A stretch of DNA of 64,000 bases from Candidatus Gastranaerophilales bacterium (GCA_947630535.1 CANRHZ010000002.1:55523-119522); one strand, 5' to 3'. Counted from the stretch's first letter, positions 18,581 to 27,330 are shown. The notes: generated by a model from the letters alone, not told the origin. Numbers and translations are program-made.

Positions 18581-20209
18581 ATGGAAGATAATGAAATTCT
18601 GAATGAAAACGAAAAAAAGGGTAAAAAATTCGGGTTTTATTTTGCCCTGATTACAAGCTTATTAATTGCGGCGGCAATTATTTTTACCACATTTTATCTG
18701 ACAAACTGTATTACTCTTTTAATGAAAGACTACAAAGAGTCTACCATTGAATATAATAATTATTTAGCAAAAGACGTTTTAAATTCACTCATAAAAGACC
18801 AAAAAAACGGAAATTTTAACGAGTTAACGGAAACCATAGGGCTTCTTAAAGATAACGGTTATGTTAAATATGCCTATGTTTATATACCTAAGCAGGATAA
18901 GATTATATGGTCCTCAGAGCCTTCGTTTTATAGCCAGAAAGCAAGCGAAATGGAAGAAAATATTCTTCCCACTTATAACGATTTAAAAGGGGTGAATGAA
19001 AGAGAACTCACTGCTGATGAATACAATTTAATAGTGGGAATGAATGAGGACAGAATACAAAGTGAAGGGTATCAATCCATGTTTGATAACCTTAAACTGT
19101 TTATAATTCTATTTCTTTTGATGGGTGTTGCAATAAGCGCATTTATGTCAAAAATGATAAATCGCCCCCTGATGGATTTGGTTCTTGGCGTTCAAGAGTT
19201 TGCAACCGGAAACTTCGGGCATAAATTAAAACATTCAGGATTTGAAGAATTTGATAAACTGGTTGATGCGTATAATCATATGGCTTCTCAACTTTTGGAT
19301 TTATACAATTCTTTGGAATCTAAGGTTGAAGAAAGAACCAAAGAACTCAACGAAGCCAACAAAAAACTCAAAGAAACTCAAACCATGATGGTGCATTCGG
19401 AAAAAATGCGTTCTTTGGGCGAACTTGTTGCAGGGATTGCCCATGAAATTAATAACCCGATTAATTTCATATACGGCAACATAATGATTCTTGATAACTA
19501 CCAAAAAGATTTAATAGCCCTTGTGAATAAATACACGGAAGCTCAAAGCACGATAGAAGAATCAAAACTCAAAGACATAAACGACTTTAAACAAAAAATT
19601 GATATCGACTTTATGAAAGATGATATTGGAGATTTGATTAAGTCTTGTCTTGAAGGGGTGGAACGCACTAAAAATATAATTTTAGACTTAAAGAACTTTT
19701 CAAGAATGGATGAGATGGTTTTTTCGGAATGTAATCTTCCGAAAGAAATCGACACCACCCTTAATATTCTAAACAACAAAATAAAAAACAGAATTACCAT
19801 TCATAAAGAATATGAAGAAAACCTTCCTAAAATTGAAGCATACGGCGGGCAAATCAACCAAGTCTTTATGAATATTCTTGATAACGCTCAAAGTGCAATA
19901 AAAGGCGAAGGGGACATTTATATCAGAATTAAAAGACAAAATGATAATATAATGGTTCAATTCGAAGATACGGGATGCGGGATAAAACAAGAAAATCTTG
20001 TTAAAATATTTGAACCCTTCTTTACGACAAAACCGGTAGGACAGGGAACCGGACTTGGCATGAGCATTGCATACAGAGTAATTCAAGCGCATAACGGTAC
20101 AATTTCGGTTGAATCGGAAGTTAATAAAGGAACAAAAATTACCATAATTCTTCCTATCGACCATAAAACAAATGATAAAAATGAAAGCGAACAAACCATA
20201 AATGGCTGA
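18581..20209 (+). CDS. Membrane sensor histidine kinase
   Basis: 542 residues: transmembrane helix (about 20-42), an extracytoplasmic sensor of about 110 residues, a second helix (about 168-186), HAMP, and a coiled coil rich in Glu/Lys. The HisKA box follows with phospho-acceptor His288 in GIAHEINNP, then a HATPase_c domain with N box (QVFMNILDNAQSAI), G1 (DTGCGI), F box (EPFFTT) and G2 (GQGTGLGMS). All catalytic elements look intact. It overlaps the next gene by 8 nt, so the REC-HD-GYP protein is its likely partner. Confidence 0.9.
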   Translation: MEDNEILNENEKKGKKFGFYFALITSLLIAAAIIFTTFYLTNCITLLMKDYKESTIEYNNYLAKDVLNSLIKDQKNGNFNELTETIGLLKDNGYVKYAYVYIPKQDKIIWSSEPSFYSQKASEMEENILPTYNDLKGVNERELTADEYNLIVGMNEDRIQSEGYQSMFDNLKLFIILFLLMGVAISAFMSKMINRPLMDLVLGVQEFATGNFGHKLKHSGFEEFDKLVDAYNHMASQLLDLYNSLESKVEERTKELNEANKKLKETQTMMVHSEKMRSLGELVAGIAHEINNPINFIYGNIMILDNYQKDLIALVNKYTEAQSTIEESKLKDINDFKQKIDIDFMKDDIGDLIKSCLEGVERTKNIILDLKNFSRMDEMVFSECNLPKEIDTTLNILNNKIKNRITIHKEYEENLPKIEAYGGQINQVFMNILDNAQSAIKGEGDIYIRIKRQNDNIMVQFEDTGCGIKQENLVKIFEPFFTTKPVGQGTGLGMSIAYRVIQAHNGTISVESEVNKGTKITIILPIDHKTNDKNESEQTING

Positions 20210-21215
20210 TGATAAAAGATATAAGATATTAATAGTAGACGACGAACCTGATAACCTTCAGCTTTTATTCAGAACTCTAAGACGTGATTATGATGTAACA
20301 AAAGCAAACGGACCCTTAGAGGCCCTTGAAATATTAAAAGATAATTCGTTCCAATGTATTTTATCCGACCACAAAATGCCCGATATGGACGGGGTTGAAT
20401 TTTTAAAAAGAAGTGAAAATATGTACCCCGATACCATAAGACTTCTTGTTACGGCATATTCTGATGTTGATATACTTATGAATGCAATTAACTATGCAAA
20501 AATATACAGATACATTAAAAAGCCCTATTCTCCTGAAGAGCTTTTGCATACCGTTCAGCTTGCACTTGAATATTACCAGCTCAAAGAAGATAATAAAAAG
20601 CTAATATTTGACTTAAAAGACCTTTTTTCGGGTACCATAAATGCCATTATGGATGCTCTTGATTCTAAAGATTCTTATACGCTCGGAAGGTCAAGGAGAG
20701 TGGCTTTTTACACAACAAAAATGATAGAAGTTATGGATATTTCTAAAACCGAAAGAGCCGTAATTGAGCTTGCCGCACTTTTGCATGATATAGGCATGAT
20801 TGGAGTGCAGGAAGAAATATTGCATAAAGTGGAAAAGTTAACTGATGCTGAAAGAGCCGAAATAAAAAAACATGTGTTTTACTCGGTTAAAATTCTTGAA
20901 GATATAAAACAACTTGAAAGAGTGACTGAAATTATAAAATATCACCATGAATATTATAATGGCGAAGGATACCCCTACGGAAAAAAAGGCGAGGACATTC
21001 CTTTGGGTGCAAGAATAATTGCAATAGCGGATGCCTATGATGCGCTTGTTTCGTTCAGGCCGTACAGAGAAGGCCTAAGCCCTGAAGATGCTCTTGATAG
21101 AATAAGACAAAAGAGGGGAACCCAGTTTGACCCTAAAATTCTTGATATTTTTGAATCTGTGGTAGATGAAGCAAATAAAGAGTGGGACAATTTAAACCCT
21201 TATGTCGAGCATTAG
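20202..21215 (+). CDS. Response regulator with HD-GYP phosphodiesterase output
   Basis: 337 residues. The receiver domain has acidic pocket VDDE (12-15), phospho-acceptor Asp56 (LSDHKMPDMDG) and Lys107 (KKP). The HD-GYP domain has LLHDIG (His195-Asp196), HHE, and the GYP loop NGEGYPYG (256-258). HD-GYP enzymes hydrolyse c-di-GMP to GMP. Translationally overlapped with the upstream kinase, and with a PilZ effector two genes upstream, it forms a signal-to-c-di-GMP-to-effector cassette. Confidence 0.9.
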   Translation: MADDKRYKILIVDDEPDNLQLLFRTLRRDYDVTKANGPLEALEILKDNSFQCILSDHKMPDMDGVEFLKRSENMYPDTIRLLVTAYSDVDILMNAINYAKIYRYIKKPYSPEELLHTVQLALEYYQLKEDNKKLIFDLKDLFSGTINAIMDALDSKDSYTLGRSRRVAFYTTKMIEVMDISKTERAVIELAALLHDIGMIGVQEEILHKVEKLTDAERAEIKKHVFYSVKILEDIKQLERVTEIIKYHHEYYNGEGYPYGKKGEDIPLGARIIAIADAYDALVSFRPYREGLSPEDALDRIRQKRGTQFDPKILDIFESVVDEANKEWDNLNPYVEH

Positions 21216-22630
21216 TTTTCGCTTTCTTTTCCTTCAAAAGCGATTTTTTGTTCCATTTTTTGAGTTAAGTTCTTAATTGCAGGGTTTGTGTTATCGCCGT
21301 TATGGAATTTTTTTCTTAAATACAGATTTAACTGGGGTTGAAGATATCCCATAAGAAGTGCGCTGATACCTATATTTAAAACAATTGCAGCCCCTTTTAA
21401 GAATTTTGTTGTTTTAAGGTATTTTGTTACATCATCTTTATCAACGGCATTTTCAATTAAGTTGATTGTTTTTTGTGCCGTGTTTTTAACTTTGTTTGCG
21501 TTTATGCTTGATAAAAGACTTAATTGTTCAATCCCTTCTTTGGTTTTATATGTGCCAACGTCCCCTGTTCTTTTAAGGACATCTGATATGGGCTCATTAT
21601 GGTGGTCAAAAATGTAGTTTACAACATCTTTTGCATTTTGAGCCTGATTATTCCCGTTTATATTTACAATTTCTTTTGCCTGTTTTAATAGTACGGATGA
21701 ACCTTTTTTTGTTTGTTCCGCATTAATTGCATCTTTAATAACGGAAGAATCCAAAACGGAATAGTCGAGGTCTATAGGTTTTTTAAATACATTTTTACCT
21801 ATAAATTCCATAGATTTTTGTAAAGGTTGTGCAAGACCGTATATAAATAAAAGCTGGCAAAATTCTTTTAAGCCGACTTCAAATCTTTCACCTTCTCTTG
21901 CTTCAACCAATCTTGTACCCGTGATAACACCATCCACAAGAGTCGTGTTTGCAATCGGGTTTGTCATAAAGAATGTACCTATTGACTCAAGGCCTTTAAA
22001 TGAAGTATTGTTGTTTTCTTTTGTACCTTTAAATGTTTGATATACATCAGTTTTTTTGATTGCATTTTTAAGGTGGTTATCTTTGTTTATTTTTTCTCTT
22101 ACCTGTTTTTCAATTTGTTTTTCGGTATTTTTTTGCTTGAGAGTAATAATCCCAAAAAGTGCCGCACCGGTTAAAAGCGTGGAAACACCAAACTTTGCAA
22201 GAGAAAGGTTTTTGGCAAGATTTTTATTTTTAATGGTATCAGATAAAATTTCAGCCTGTTCCCTAAAAGAATCCCCTAAAGAAACCGCCTTTTGTTTTGC
22301 AAATTCTATTGTGTCTGCGGAATTTTCTTTCCCCTTTGTAAAAAGTCTTTTAGCATCTACATTCGGGTTTATATTTGCTTTTTTGAATAAAAAATCATCA
22401 AATATAAACTTTTTAAGGAATGGTATTCCTCCGAGCCATAAAATGCCCGTGCCGAATTCTTCAACGGTTTTTTCCACCCCGTCCATTTTTCCGCCGTCTT
22501 TAAAATAAGTAAAAGATGTAAGAGAATCGGATGTGAAATCCTTAACGTACATCGGAACGACAGAACCAGTGTTATCGCCTAATTTAGAAAATACTTTTGA
22601 TATTGTTGATATTCCGGATACTGATGCCAT
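21212..22630 (-). CDS. Uncharacterised 472-residue membrane-associated protein
   Basis: No known family recognised. It has a Ser-rich N-terminus, a hydrophobic helix at about 150-168 (LAKFGVSTLLTGAALFGIIT), amphipathic middle helices, and another hydrophobic segment near 410-430 (AAIVLNIGISALLMGYLQPQ). Two short F-K/E-G motifs (NTSFKGLES and KIAFEGKES) stand out. The start has a strong SD (GAGGGGG) and its stop overlaps the convergent HD-GYP gene by 4 nt. Upstream are a GGTTCAA/TTGAACC inverted repeat (22661-22680) and a palindrome TTTATCATGATAAA (22714-22727), possible operator sites. Confidence 0.7.
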   Translation of the reverse strand: MASVSGISTISKVFSKLGDNTGSVVPMYVKDFTSDSLTSFTYFKDGGKMDGVEKTVEEFGTGILWLGGIPFLKKFIFDDFLFKKANINPNVDAKRLFTKGKENSADTIEFAKQKAVSLGDSFREQAEILSDTIKNKNLAKNLSLAKFGVSTLLTGAALFGIITLKQKNTEKQIEKQVREKINKDNHLKNAIKKTDVYQTFKGTKENNNTSFKGLESIGTFFMTNPIANTTLVDGVITGTRLVEAREGERFEVGLKEFCQLLFIYGLAQPLQKSMEFIGKNVFKKPIDLDYSVLDSSVIKDAINAEQTKKGSSVLLKQAKEIVNINGNNQAQNAKDVVNYIFDHHNEPISDVLKRTGDVGTYKTKEGIEQLSLLSSINANKVKNTAQKTINLIENAVDKDDVTKYLKTTKFLKGAAIVLNIGISALLMGYLQPQLNLYLRKKFHNGDNTNPAIKNLTQKMEQKIAFEGKESEN

Positions 22631-22793
22631 AATTCCCCCTCTACTATAAACCCCAAATGAGGTTCAAGAGTCTTTGAACCGTGGCATTTTTCTTTCTTGT
22701 GTCTATTAGTTTATTTATCATGATAAAAACCTTCACTTATAATTTAAATCACAAAAACAAATAAAATTGCTCTTTTTGATAACTTTTGTAAAT

Positions 22794-22829
22794 AAAAAGC
22801 CTTCTTTAATTTTTAAAGAAGGCTTTTTT
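22794..22829 (-). terminator. Terminator following the 27-residue ORF (bidirectional shape)
   Basis: A long stem AAAAAGCCTTCTTTAA / TTAAAGAAGGCTTTTT lies 12 nt after the stop of the small ORF at 22841-22924. The A/T-rich arms allow termination on either strand. Confidence 0.85.
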
Positions 22830-22840
22830 AGAATTTAAAC

Positions 22841-22924
22841 TTATTTTTCAATACGAATTCTGCAAAAAGCCAAATTTTTTCTTCGTAGCATTCTGTATAT
22901 AAAATCTAATATAATATTCATCAT
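22841..22924 (-). CDS. Putative 27-residue small protein
   Basis: A tiny ORF, MMNIILDFIYRMLRRKN then LAFCRIRIEK. It has an excellent SD (AAGGAAG, 6 nt before ATG), an upstream TTGAAA-N17-TAAAAT promoter (22987-22959) and a terminator 12 nt after the stop. The complete small transcription unit is what argues for reality. The peptide is hydrophobic at the N-terminus and strongly basic afterwards, compatible with a membrane-associated peptide or toxin-like small protein. Function unknown. Confidence 0.5.
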   Translation of the reverse strand: MMNIILDFIYRMLRRKNLAFCRIRIEK

Positions 22925-22958
22925 TAAACTCTTCCTTTATATCAAGTTTAGCTTGTTT

Positions 22959-22987
22959 ATTTTACACTTTTTTTTATTTTTTTTCAA
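22959..22987 (-). promoter_or_regulatory. Promoter for the 27-residue ORF
   Basis: Minus-strand TTGAAA and TAAAAT with exactly 17 bp between them, predicting a leader of about 28 nt that contains the SD. Confidence 0.5.
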
Positions 22988-23051
22988 GTCCCCTCTTAAT
23001 TTTATTCAATAATGATATAAAAATATTCTTATTTTACTTTTTAAACCTATA

Positions 23052-23083
23052 AAAAATCCCGCAATTTATTTTTGCGGGATAGT
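23052..23083 (-). terminator. Terminator of prepilin-like gene 1
   Basis: Stem ATCCCGCAA / TTGCGGGAT followed on the minus strand by six T's, just past the stop at 23088. Bases 23053-23080 are repeated exactly at 24133-24160, on the other side of the gene. Confidence 0.88.
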
Positions 23084-23087
23084 ATAA

Positions 23088-24061
23088 TTATCTTTTAACG
23101 CAACGAACATTGCTTTGAGATTCACTTGGTTGTTTTACCGTTTCGCCATCATTGAAATCAATCGCCCAAGCACCCCCGCCGGGGCCGGGGGATATAACAG
23201 AGCTTGACCAATAATAACCCGTAGTCATGTCCATTAATTTTCTATTAATAGCAATTGAAGCCAATTCTTCTATATCGGGAAGTCTTGCATCTTCTCCCTG
23301 TTGTGTACAAAGAGAAGCTGCATCATTTGCCCTATCACCCGTTGCCCCGCTTTTTGGATAAGACGCACCTTTTCCCGCATCGCTTGGAAACGGATCGGGG
23401 GCAACTACAACACTATTTGTTCTATAAAATACACTCATAATTCCTATATCTTTGCCGACTTCATTCGGACCTTTTAAGCCGTTTAAATCATATATCATAT
23501 TAACGCAAAAAATTCTAAGCGAACGGCCGACACTCTTTGTATTGCTGCTGCTTGATAAACATCCCGGGTTATAAAATATAGCTATAGATTCACCGTTAAC
23601 CGTCTCAAATGCAGAAACATTTGAACTTGCAATATCATTGCTATATTTGGAAATAGTGTCATTTAATTCGCTCATTGTTTGAGGAAAATTCATAGTATTC
23701 CCGTTTAGCGTTATTATACTTGACGGTATACCGCATGCTTTTAAATTATTTTTATTGCATACGTTTTGAACTCTGTAGACTTTGGATAGTCCATCCACAA
23801 TGAAGGCTTCGGCTGAATTTTCTATATCATCTTCATCTCCGTAACCTGAAATACTATCCATCTCCCCTATTGCTTGGCTCATTCTGGCATAAAGTGCTTT
23901 TCTTTGAGCATTCCAAGCTTTATCGTTAATATTAACTAATAATGAAGGCAACGTAATCGCTGCTACAATACCAATAATTGTTAGTGTTATCAATACTTCA
24001 GCTAAAGTAAATCCGCCTAATCCCTTGGGGGGGGGGGGTAAGCTCCAAACAAATTCGTCAT
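23088..24061 (-). CDS. Type II/IV prepilin-like protein with Lcl/DUF1566-type C-terminal domain; C tract puts it out of frame
   Basis: The coding sequence reads from a proline run into KGLGGFTLAEVLITLTIIG, a class III prepilin leader cleaved after Gly-Gly. Alpha-helical pilin spine and a C-terminal domain follow with ARLPDIEELASIA, GYYWSSS, AWAIDFNDGE and VRCVKR, which resembles DUF1566/Lcl folds. The only start with an SD (GGGAG, 8 nt) is ATG 24061. From it, the 12-C tract at 24027-24038 leads to a stop after 14 codons; 10 or 13 C's would give an in-frame protein. The frame inside the spine also opens at TTG 23993, but that start would lack the cleavage site. The gene therefore looks switched off here by tract length. 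A paralogue is at 63041. Confidence 0.75.
24027..24038 (-). repeat. Homopolymeric tract of 12 C (coding strand), likely phase-variable
   Basis: Twelve G's on the plus strand in AT-rich DNA lie between the SD-supported ATG (24061) and the prepilin cleavage motif. Such tracts change length by slipped-strand mispairing. Length 12 is out of frame; 10 or 13 is in frame. Confidence 0.7.
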
Positions 24062-24132
24062 AAATTAAACTCCCATCTATATTTTAGTACATCTTCATTT
24101 TAACAAATCAAACTTATATTTTCAAGATATAG

Positions 24133-24163
24133 AAAATCCCGCAATTTATTTTTGCGGGATTTT
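24133..24163 (-). terminator. Terminator of the 24187-25029 membrane protein gene; copy of the 23052 terminator
   Basis: The same stem ATCCCGCAA / TTGCGGGAT; 28 bases (24133-24160) are identical to 23053-23080. It lies 24 nt beyond the stop of the upstream minus-strand gene. Confidence 0.82.
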
Positions 24164-24186
24164 TAAATAAGTTTTATCCATATATG

Positions 24187-25029
24187 TTATTTTTTCATAA
24201 TACTGAAATAATATCTTGTTAATACAAAGGTTGATGTGCATCCTACAATTACAATGTAAAGACCGACTATGAAATCGGTTGTATTATATAATATAACGGG
24301 ATTGTATACAAGTGTTGAGAACACGGCATTTATAACGGTTTTTATTGCAACTACGGGAAGTATGAGCCCAAAATTCCATATAATAATTAATAAAAGAACT
24401 TTTAGAGAATTTTCCATACCTTTAATAAAGCCTTTTATAAAGACGTTCAATGAATTTGTTTTATCGTTGTATGCCCAATATAACTGCCCAAATTGATACG
24501 CTGCTATAATTAAGATAGAAATTGCGGTTAAAATTATAATGGTAGCAAAACTAAGCGCACGATTTTCAAGATAAAACACTTCAAATATGAATACTGCTGC
24601 AGAAATAACAGTAATAATAAGACAAAATAAACTTGCCCATAAAAGATATTTAATATAGCTTGTGCCGTGGTATTTTACATAAGCATAATAAGTTGAAGCT
24701 TTTTGAATGGGTTTATGTTCGTAAACGTCTTTTGCAAAGTAACTTATTGCAATAACGCTCAACAAAGCCTGCCAGAATACATAAACATAGACAGGCATGC
24801 AAATAACAAGCCATAACAGGCAAATCAAAGATTCCACAAAATTTGCATTCGGACCTAAAATAAAAGCGGGCAGCAGCATAATATACACCATAAGAAAGTT
24901 TATAATCGGAGCAATGCTTATTTTTAAAAAAGTTTTAAAATTCCTGATTAGCCCCAAATAACCTTCATTTATGCAGTCCAAAATACCCAACTTTGGTGCA
25001 TCTTCAATGTTAACAGAATAATTTGTCAT
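24187..25029 (-). CDS. Polytopic membrane protein, function unknown
   Basis: A 280-residue protein with about six hydrophobic helices (near 40-60, 68-95, 130-152, 160-180, 215-240 and 250-272). Between helices two and three is a soluble loop KDVYEHKPIQKASTYYAYVK. The Asp/Glu-containing N-terminal 20 residues are cytosolic. Overall pattern is like uncharacterised glycerophosphoryl-diester-type or YciC-like membrane proteins, but I cannot assign a family. It has its own terminator and is divergent from the PHP gene. Confidence 0.75.
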   Translation of the reverse strand: MTNYSVNIEDAPKLGILDCINEGYLGLIRNFKTFLKISIAPIINFLMVYIMLLPAFILGPNANFVESLICLLWLVICMPVYVYVFWQALLSVIAISYFAKDVYEHKPIQKASTYYAYVKYHGTSYIKYLLWASLFCLIITVISAAVFIFEVFYLENRALSFATIIILTAISILIIAAYQFGQLYWAYNDKTNSLNVFIKGFIKGMENSLKVLLLIIIWNFGLILPVVAIKTVINAVFSTLVYNPVILYNTTDFIVGLYIVIVGCTSTFVLTRYYFSIMKK

Positions 25030-25088
25030 AATTTTTCCTTTTTTTGTATAATATCTTAAAGTTCGTTACTGATTGTATCATTTTTTTT

Positions 25089-25721
25089 ATGAAAAATAAA
25101 TTTAAAAATTTTAATAAGGAGGACTTTTTCACAAAAGTTAATCTTCATATCCACTCTACCTTTTCTGACGGCAGGGAAAATTTTAAAGAGCTTATAAAGC
25201 AGGCTGAAGCTTTGAATTTAAAGTGTTATTCAATAACCGACCATAACACCCTTCAAGGATATAAAACAATTCAAAATAAACCTGAAAATTTAGTGGTGGG
25301 TGTTGAATTTGACTGTTATATGGATTTTAATCTTCCCCATATTTTAGGATACGGCGTTGATATTTATAATCCCGAATTGAACAAGTTAACTTCCCCTTTT
25401 AAAAAAGGTAAACTTGAAGTTCCAAAAAGGATAATTTCTTCAAGAAATCCGAAAAAAGTAATCGAAGCTATACATAACGCAGGCGGTATTGCGGTTTTGG
25501 CACATCCATGTTGTTATTGGTGTTTAAGTTTGGATAGGTTTGTTAAAAAGCTGATAAGCTATGGCTTAGATGGAATTGAGGTTTATTATCCGTACGACAG
25601 AATAACACGTGTTGTAAAATTTCATTCAAGACAAACGGTTGTAAAAATTGCGGATAAATACAATCTGATAAAAACCGGCGGGCAAGACCAGCACTATTCT
25701 TTAATAAACGGGAGAAATTAA
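25089..25721 (+). CDS. PHP-domain phosphoesterase
   Basis: Metal-dependent hydrolase of the PHP superfamily: N-terminal VNLHIHSTFSDGR, then SITDHNTLQGY, VVGVEFDCY, GGIAVLAHPCCYW and TGGQDQHYS supply the metal-binding His/Asp set. I start at ATG 25089 because the upstream in-frame TTG (25044) overlaps a TATAAT box (25047-25052). The substrate is unknown; relatives cleave nucleoside bisphosphates or short RNA. RNase HIII begins on the next base after its stop, so they are co-expressed. A longer PHP paralogue is at 31778. Confidence 0.82.
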   Translation: MKNKFKNFNKEDFFTKVNLHIHSTFSDGRENFKELIKQAEALNLKCYSITDHNTLQGYKTIQNKPENLVVGVEFDCYMDFNLPHILGYGVDIYNPELNKLTSPFKKGKLEVPKRIISSRNPKKVIEAIHNAGGIAVLAHPCCYWCLSLDRFVKKLISYGLDGIEVYYPYDRITRVVKFHSRQTVVKIADKYNLIKTGGQDQHYSLINGRN

Positions 25722-26627
25722 ATGGGGACATATACAACCACAATCCCTAAAGATTTAACGGTTCACTATAAAGACCTTTTAAAACAAGAGGAATGCGTTT
25801 TTTCTGTTCCCCAATATACATATTTTCAAGCCAGAAATAAAAATTGGCAGATAACTTTCTATCAATCAGGAAAAGTTGTTGTTCAAGGCAGTAAAATTGA
25901 TTATATAGTCCAAAAACTCTTTTTAAAAGAAACCGTGGATAAAGCTGAAAAAAAAGGAGAAATTGCACCTTATCCTCATATAGGAATAGATGAATCGGGA
26001 AAGGGAGATTTTTTCGGGCCTCTTGTTATTGCGGGATGTTATTTGGATGAAAAAAATGCAAACATCTTAAAACGTATGGGTGCAACGGATTCAAAGAAGC
26101 TTGATGATAAAAAAATTCTTGAGCTTGTTGAAAAAATAAAAGAAGTTTCAATATATGATGTTATTGTAATCGGAAATAAAAAATATAACGAACTGTATAA
26201 CAACTTTAAAAATTTAAATAAACTTTTGGCATGGGGGCATGCCACCATTTTAGAGAATATATTAAACAAAAAGGAATGTAATATTGCAATCTCCGATAAA
26301 TTCGGCTCCGAGAAGTTTGTTTTATCTGCATTGAAAGAAAAAGGCAAACAAATTCAGCTTATTTTGCAAACTAAGGCGGAATCTGATACGGCGGTTGCCT
26401 GCGCATCAATATTAGCCAGAGCCTCTTTTGTAAAGGCGGTTTCAAAAATTTCTTATGAATACGGGATTAATATTCCGAAAGGTGCCGGACAAAACGTCAT
26501 AGAACAAGGAAAAAAACTAATCCAAAAGTACGGAATAGAAGAATTAAAAAACATATCTAAGCTCCATTTTAAAACTTATAACGATATTCAAAACCATGAT
26601 GGCTACAGGCAAACAAGCCTTTTTTAA
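25722..26627 (+). CDS. rnhC: Ribonuclease HIII
   Basis: Cleaves RNA in RNA-DNA hybrids. The N-terminal TBP-like DNA-binding extension (about 1-75) distinguishes it from RNase HII. The catalytic domain starts with GIDESGKGDFFGPLV (Asp/Glu pair), and ATDSKKL, ISDKFGSE and TKAESDTAVACASILARASFV follow. 301 residues fits the HIII family. The start abuts the PHP stop, with SD GGAGA inside that gene. Confidence 0.93.
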   Translation: MGTYTTTIPKDLTVHYKDLLKQEECVFSVPQYTYFQARNKNWQITFYQSGKVVVQGSKIDYIVQKLFLKETVDKAEKKGEIAPYPHIGIDESGKGDFFGPLVIAGCYLDEKNANILKRMGATDSKKLDDKKILELVEKIKEVSIYDVIVIGNKKYNELYNNFKNLNKLLAWGHATILENILNKKECNIAISDKFGSEKFVLSALKEKGKQIQLILQTKAESDTAVACASILARASFVKAVSKISYEYGINIPKGAGQNVIEQGKKLIQKYGIEELKNISKLHFKTYNDIQNHDGYRQTSLF

Positions 26628-26697
26628 AATATTAAGAAATGTTAACACACTATAAAAAATAAGCAATTTTAACAAACTAAAATACTTTATTTAAATG

Positions 26698-26731
26698 TAA
26701 GGTTAGTTTAATTTAAATTAAGGTTAGTTTA
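26698..26731 (+). repeat. Tandem 12-bp repeats spaced 21 bp, upstream of 26788 gene
   Basis: AAGGTTAGTTTA occurs at 26699-26710 and again at 26720-26731, a 21-bp period (two helical turns). AT-rich palindromic sequence lies between and a related TAAGTTAAAG follows. The arrangement suits a cooperative regulator binding one face of the DNA. It is 56 nt before the ATG. Confidence 0.4.
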
Positions 26732-26787
26732 GCTTTAGTCTAAGTTAAAGAATGGAAGAAGTTATTATTTAGGTTAGGAGGCAAAAA

Positions 26788-27330
26788 ATGACTTGGGTTA
26801 TGTTATCTATGAGAAAGATGCAGCTCAAACAAGAAGTAGCCGATTTGCAATTCGAAGATGTAAGAATTTCTCAGCAAATTCAAGATCTTGCAAATTACAC
26901 AAGCAATATCGCAGACGGCACAATCACATTTTCCGAAATGGCAAGCTGCCCTTCATCTTTATTTGGAACACAGTTAGACTTTATGGCAAATTCTGCACAG
27001 GCTGCATATCAATCTGCAACAGTTAAAACAAACGCTTATATCCAACAACTTGCTCAAACAAACGGTGCAACAGGCAACCAGTACGGTTATGCAATGGGTA
27101 CAACTGACGGTGTTAACTATGATGCAACTACAATTTTTAATGAAATATACAAAGAAGAAATGAAAGAATACTCAAAACAAATGCAAGAGTATGTCAATGA
27201 ATACGAAAAAGAACTTGAAGCCGAACAAACAAGAATAGAAACCGAATTACAGGCTAAAGAGGCTGAACTTCGAGCATACGAACAGACAATCAGCCAAAAC
27301 ATTCAAGACAGTGCTATTAAATTAGCATAA
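26788..27330 (+). CDS. Helical/coiled-coil protein, function unknown
   Basis: 180 residues, no signal peptide. The N-terminus (MTWVMLSMRKMQLKQEVADL) is helical, the middle is Ala/Asn/Gly-rich (about 60-115), and residues about 125-175 form an acidic coiled coil (EYEKELEAEQTRIETELQAK). Excellent SD (AGGAGG). It is preceded by tandem 21-bp-period repeats and followed by a terminator, so it is a single regulated gene. Similar build to the 9591-10016 protein. The open C-terminal helix and good expression signals resemble small structural or secreted helical proteins, but no family is recognised. Confidence 0.7.
   Translation: MTWVMLSMRKMQLKQEVADLQFEDVRISQQIQDLANYTSNIADGTITFSEMASCPSSLFGTQLDFMANSAQAAYQSATVKTNAYIQQLAQTNGATGNQYGYAMGTTDGVNYDATTIFNEIYKEEMKEYSKQMQEYVNEYEKELEAEQTRIETELQAKEAELRAYEQTISQNIQDSAIKLA

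Noticed and set aside
23088..23240. Active diversity-generating retroelement in the window
   Set aside because: No reverse transcriptase or template repeat is present, and the two C-terminal coding regions differ at all base types, not only at adenines.
25044..25088. Upstream TTG start for the PHP gene
   Set aside because: The TTG overlaps a TATAAT box, so it would precede the predicted transcript start.
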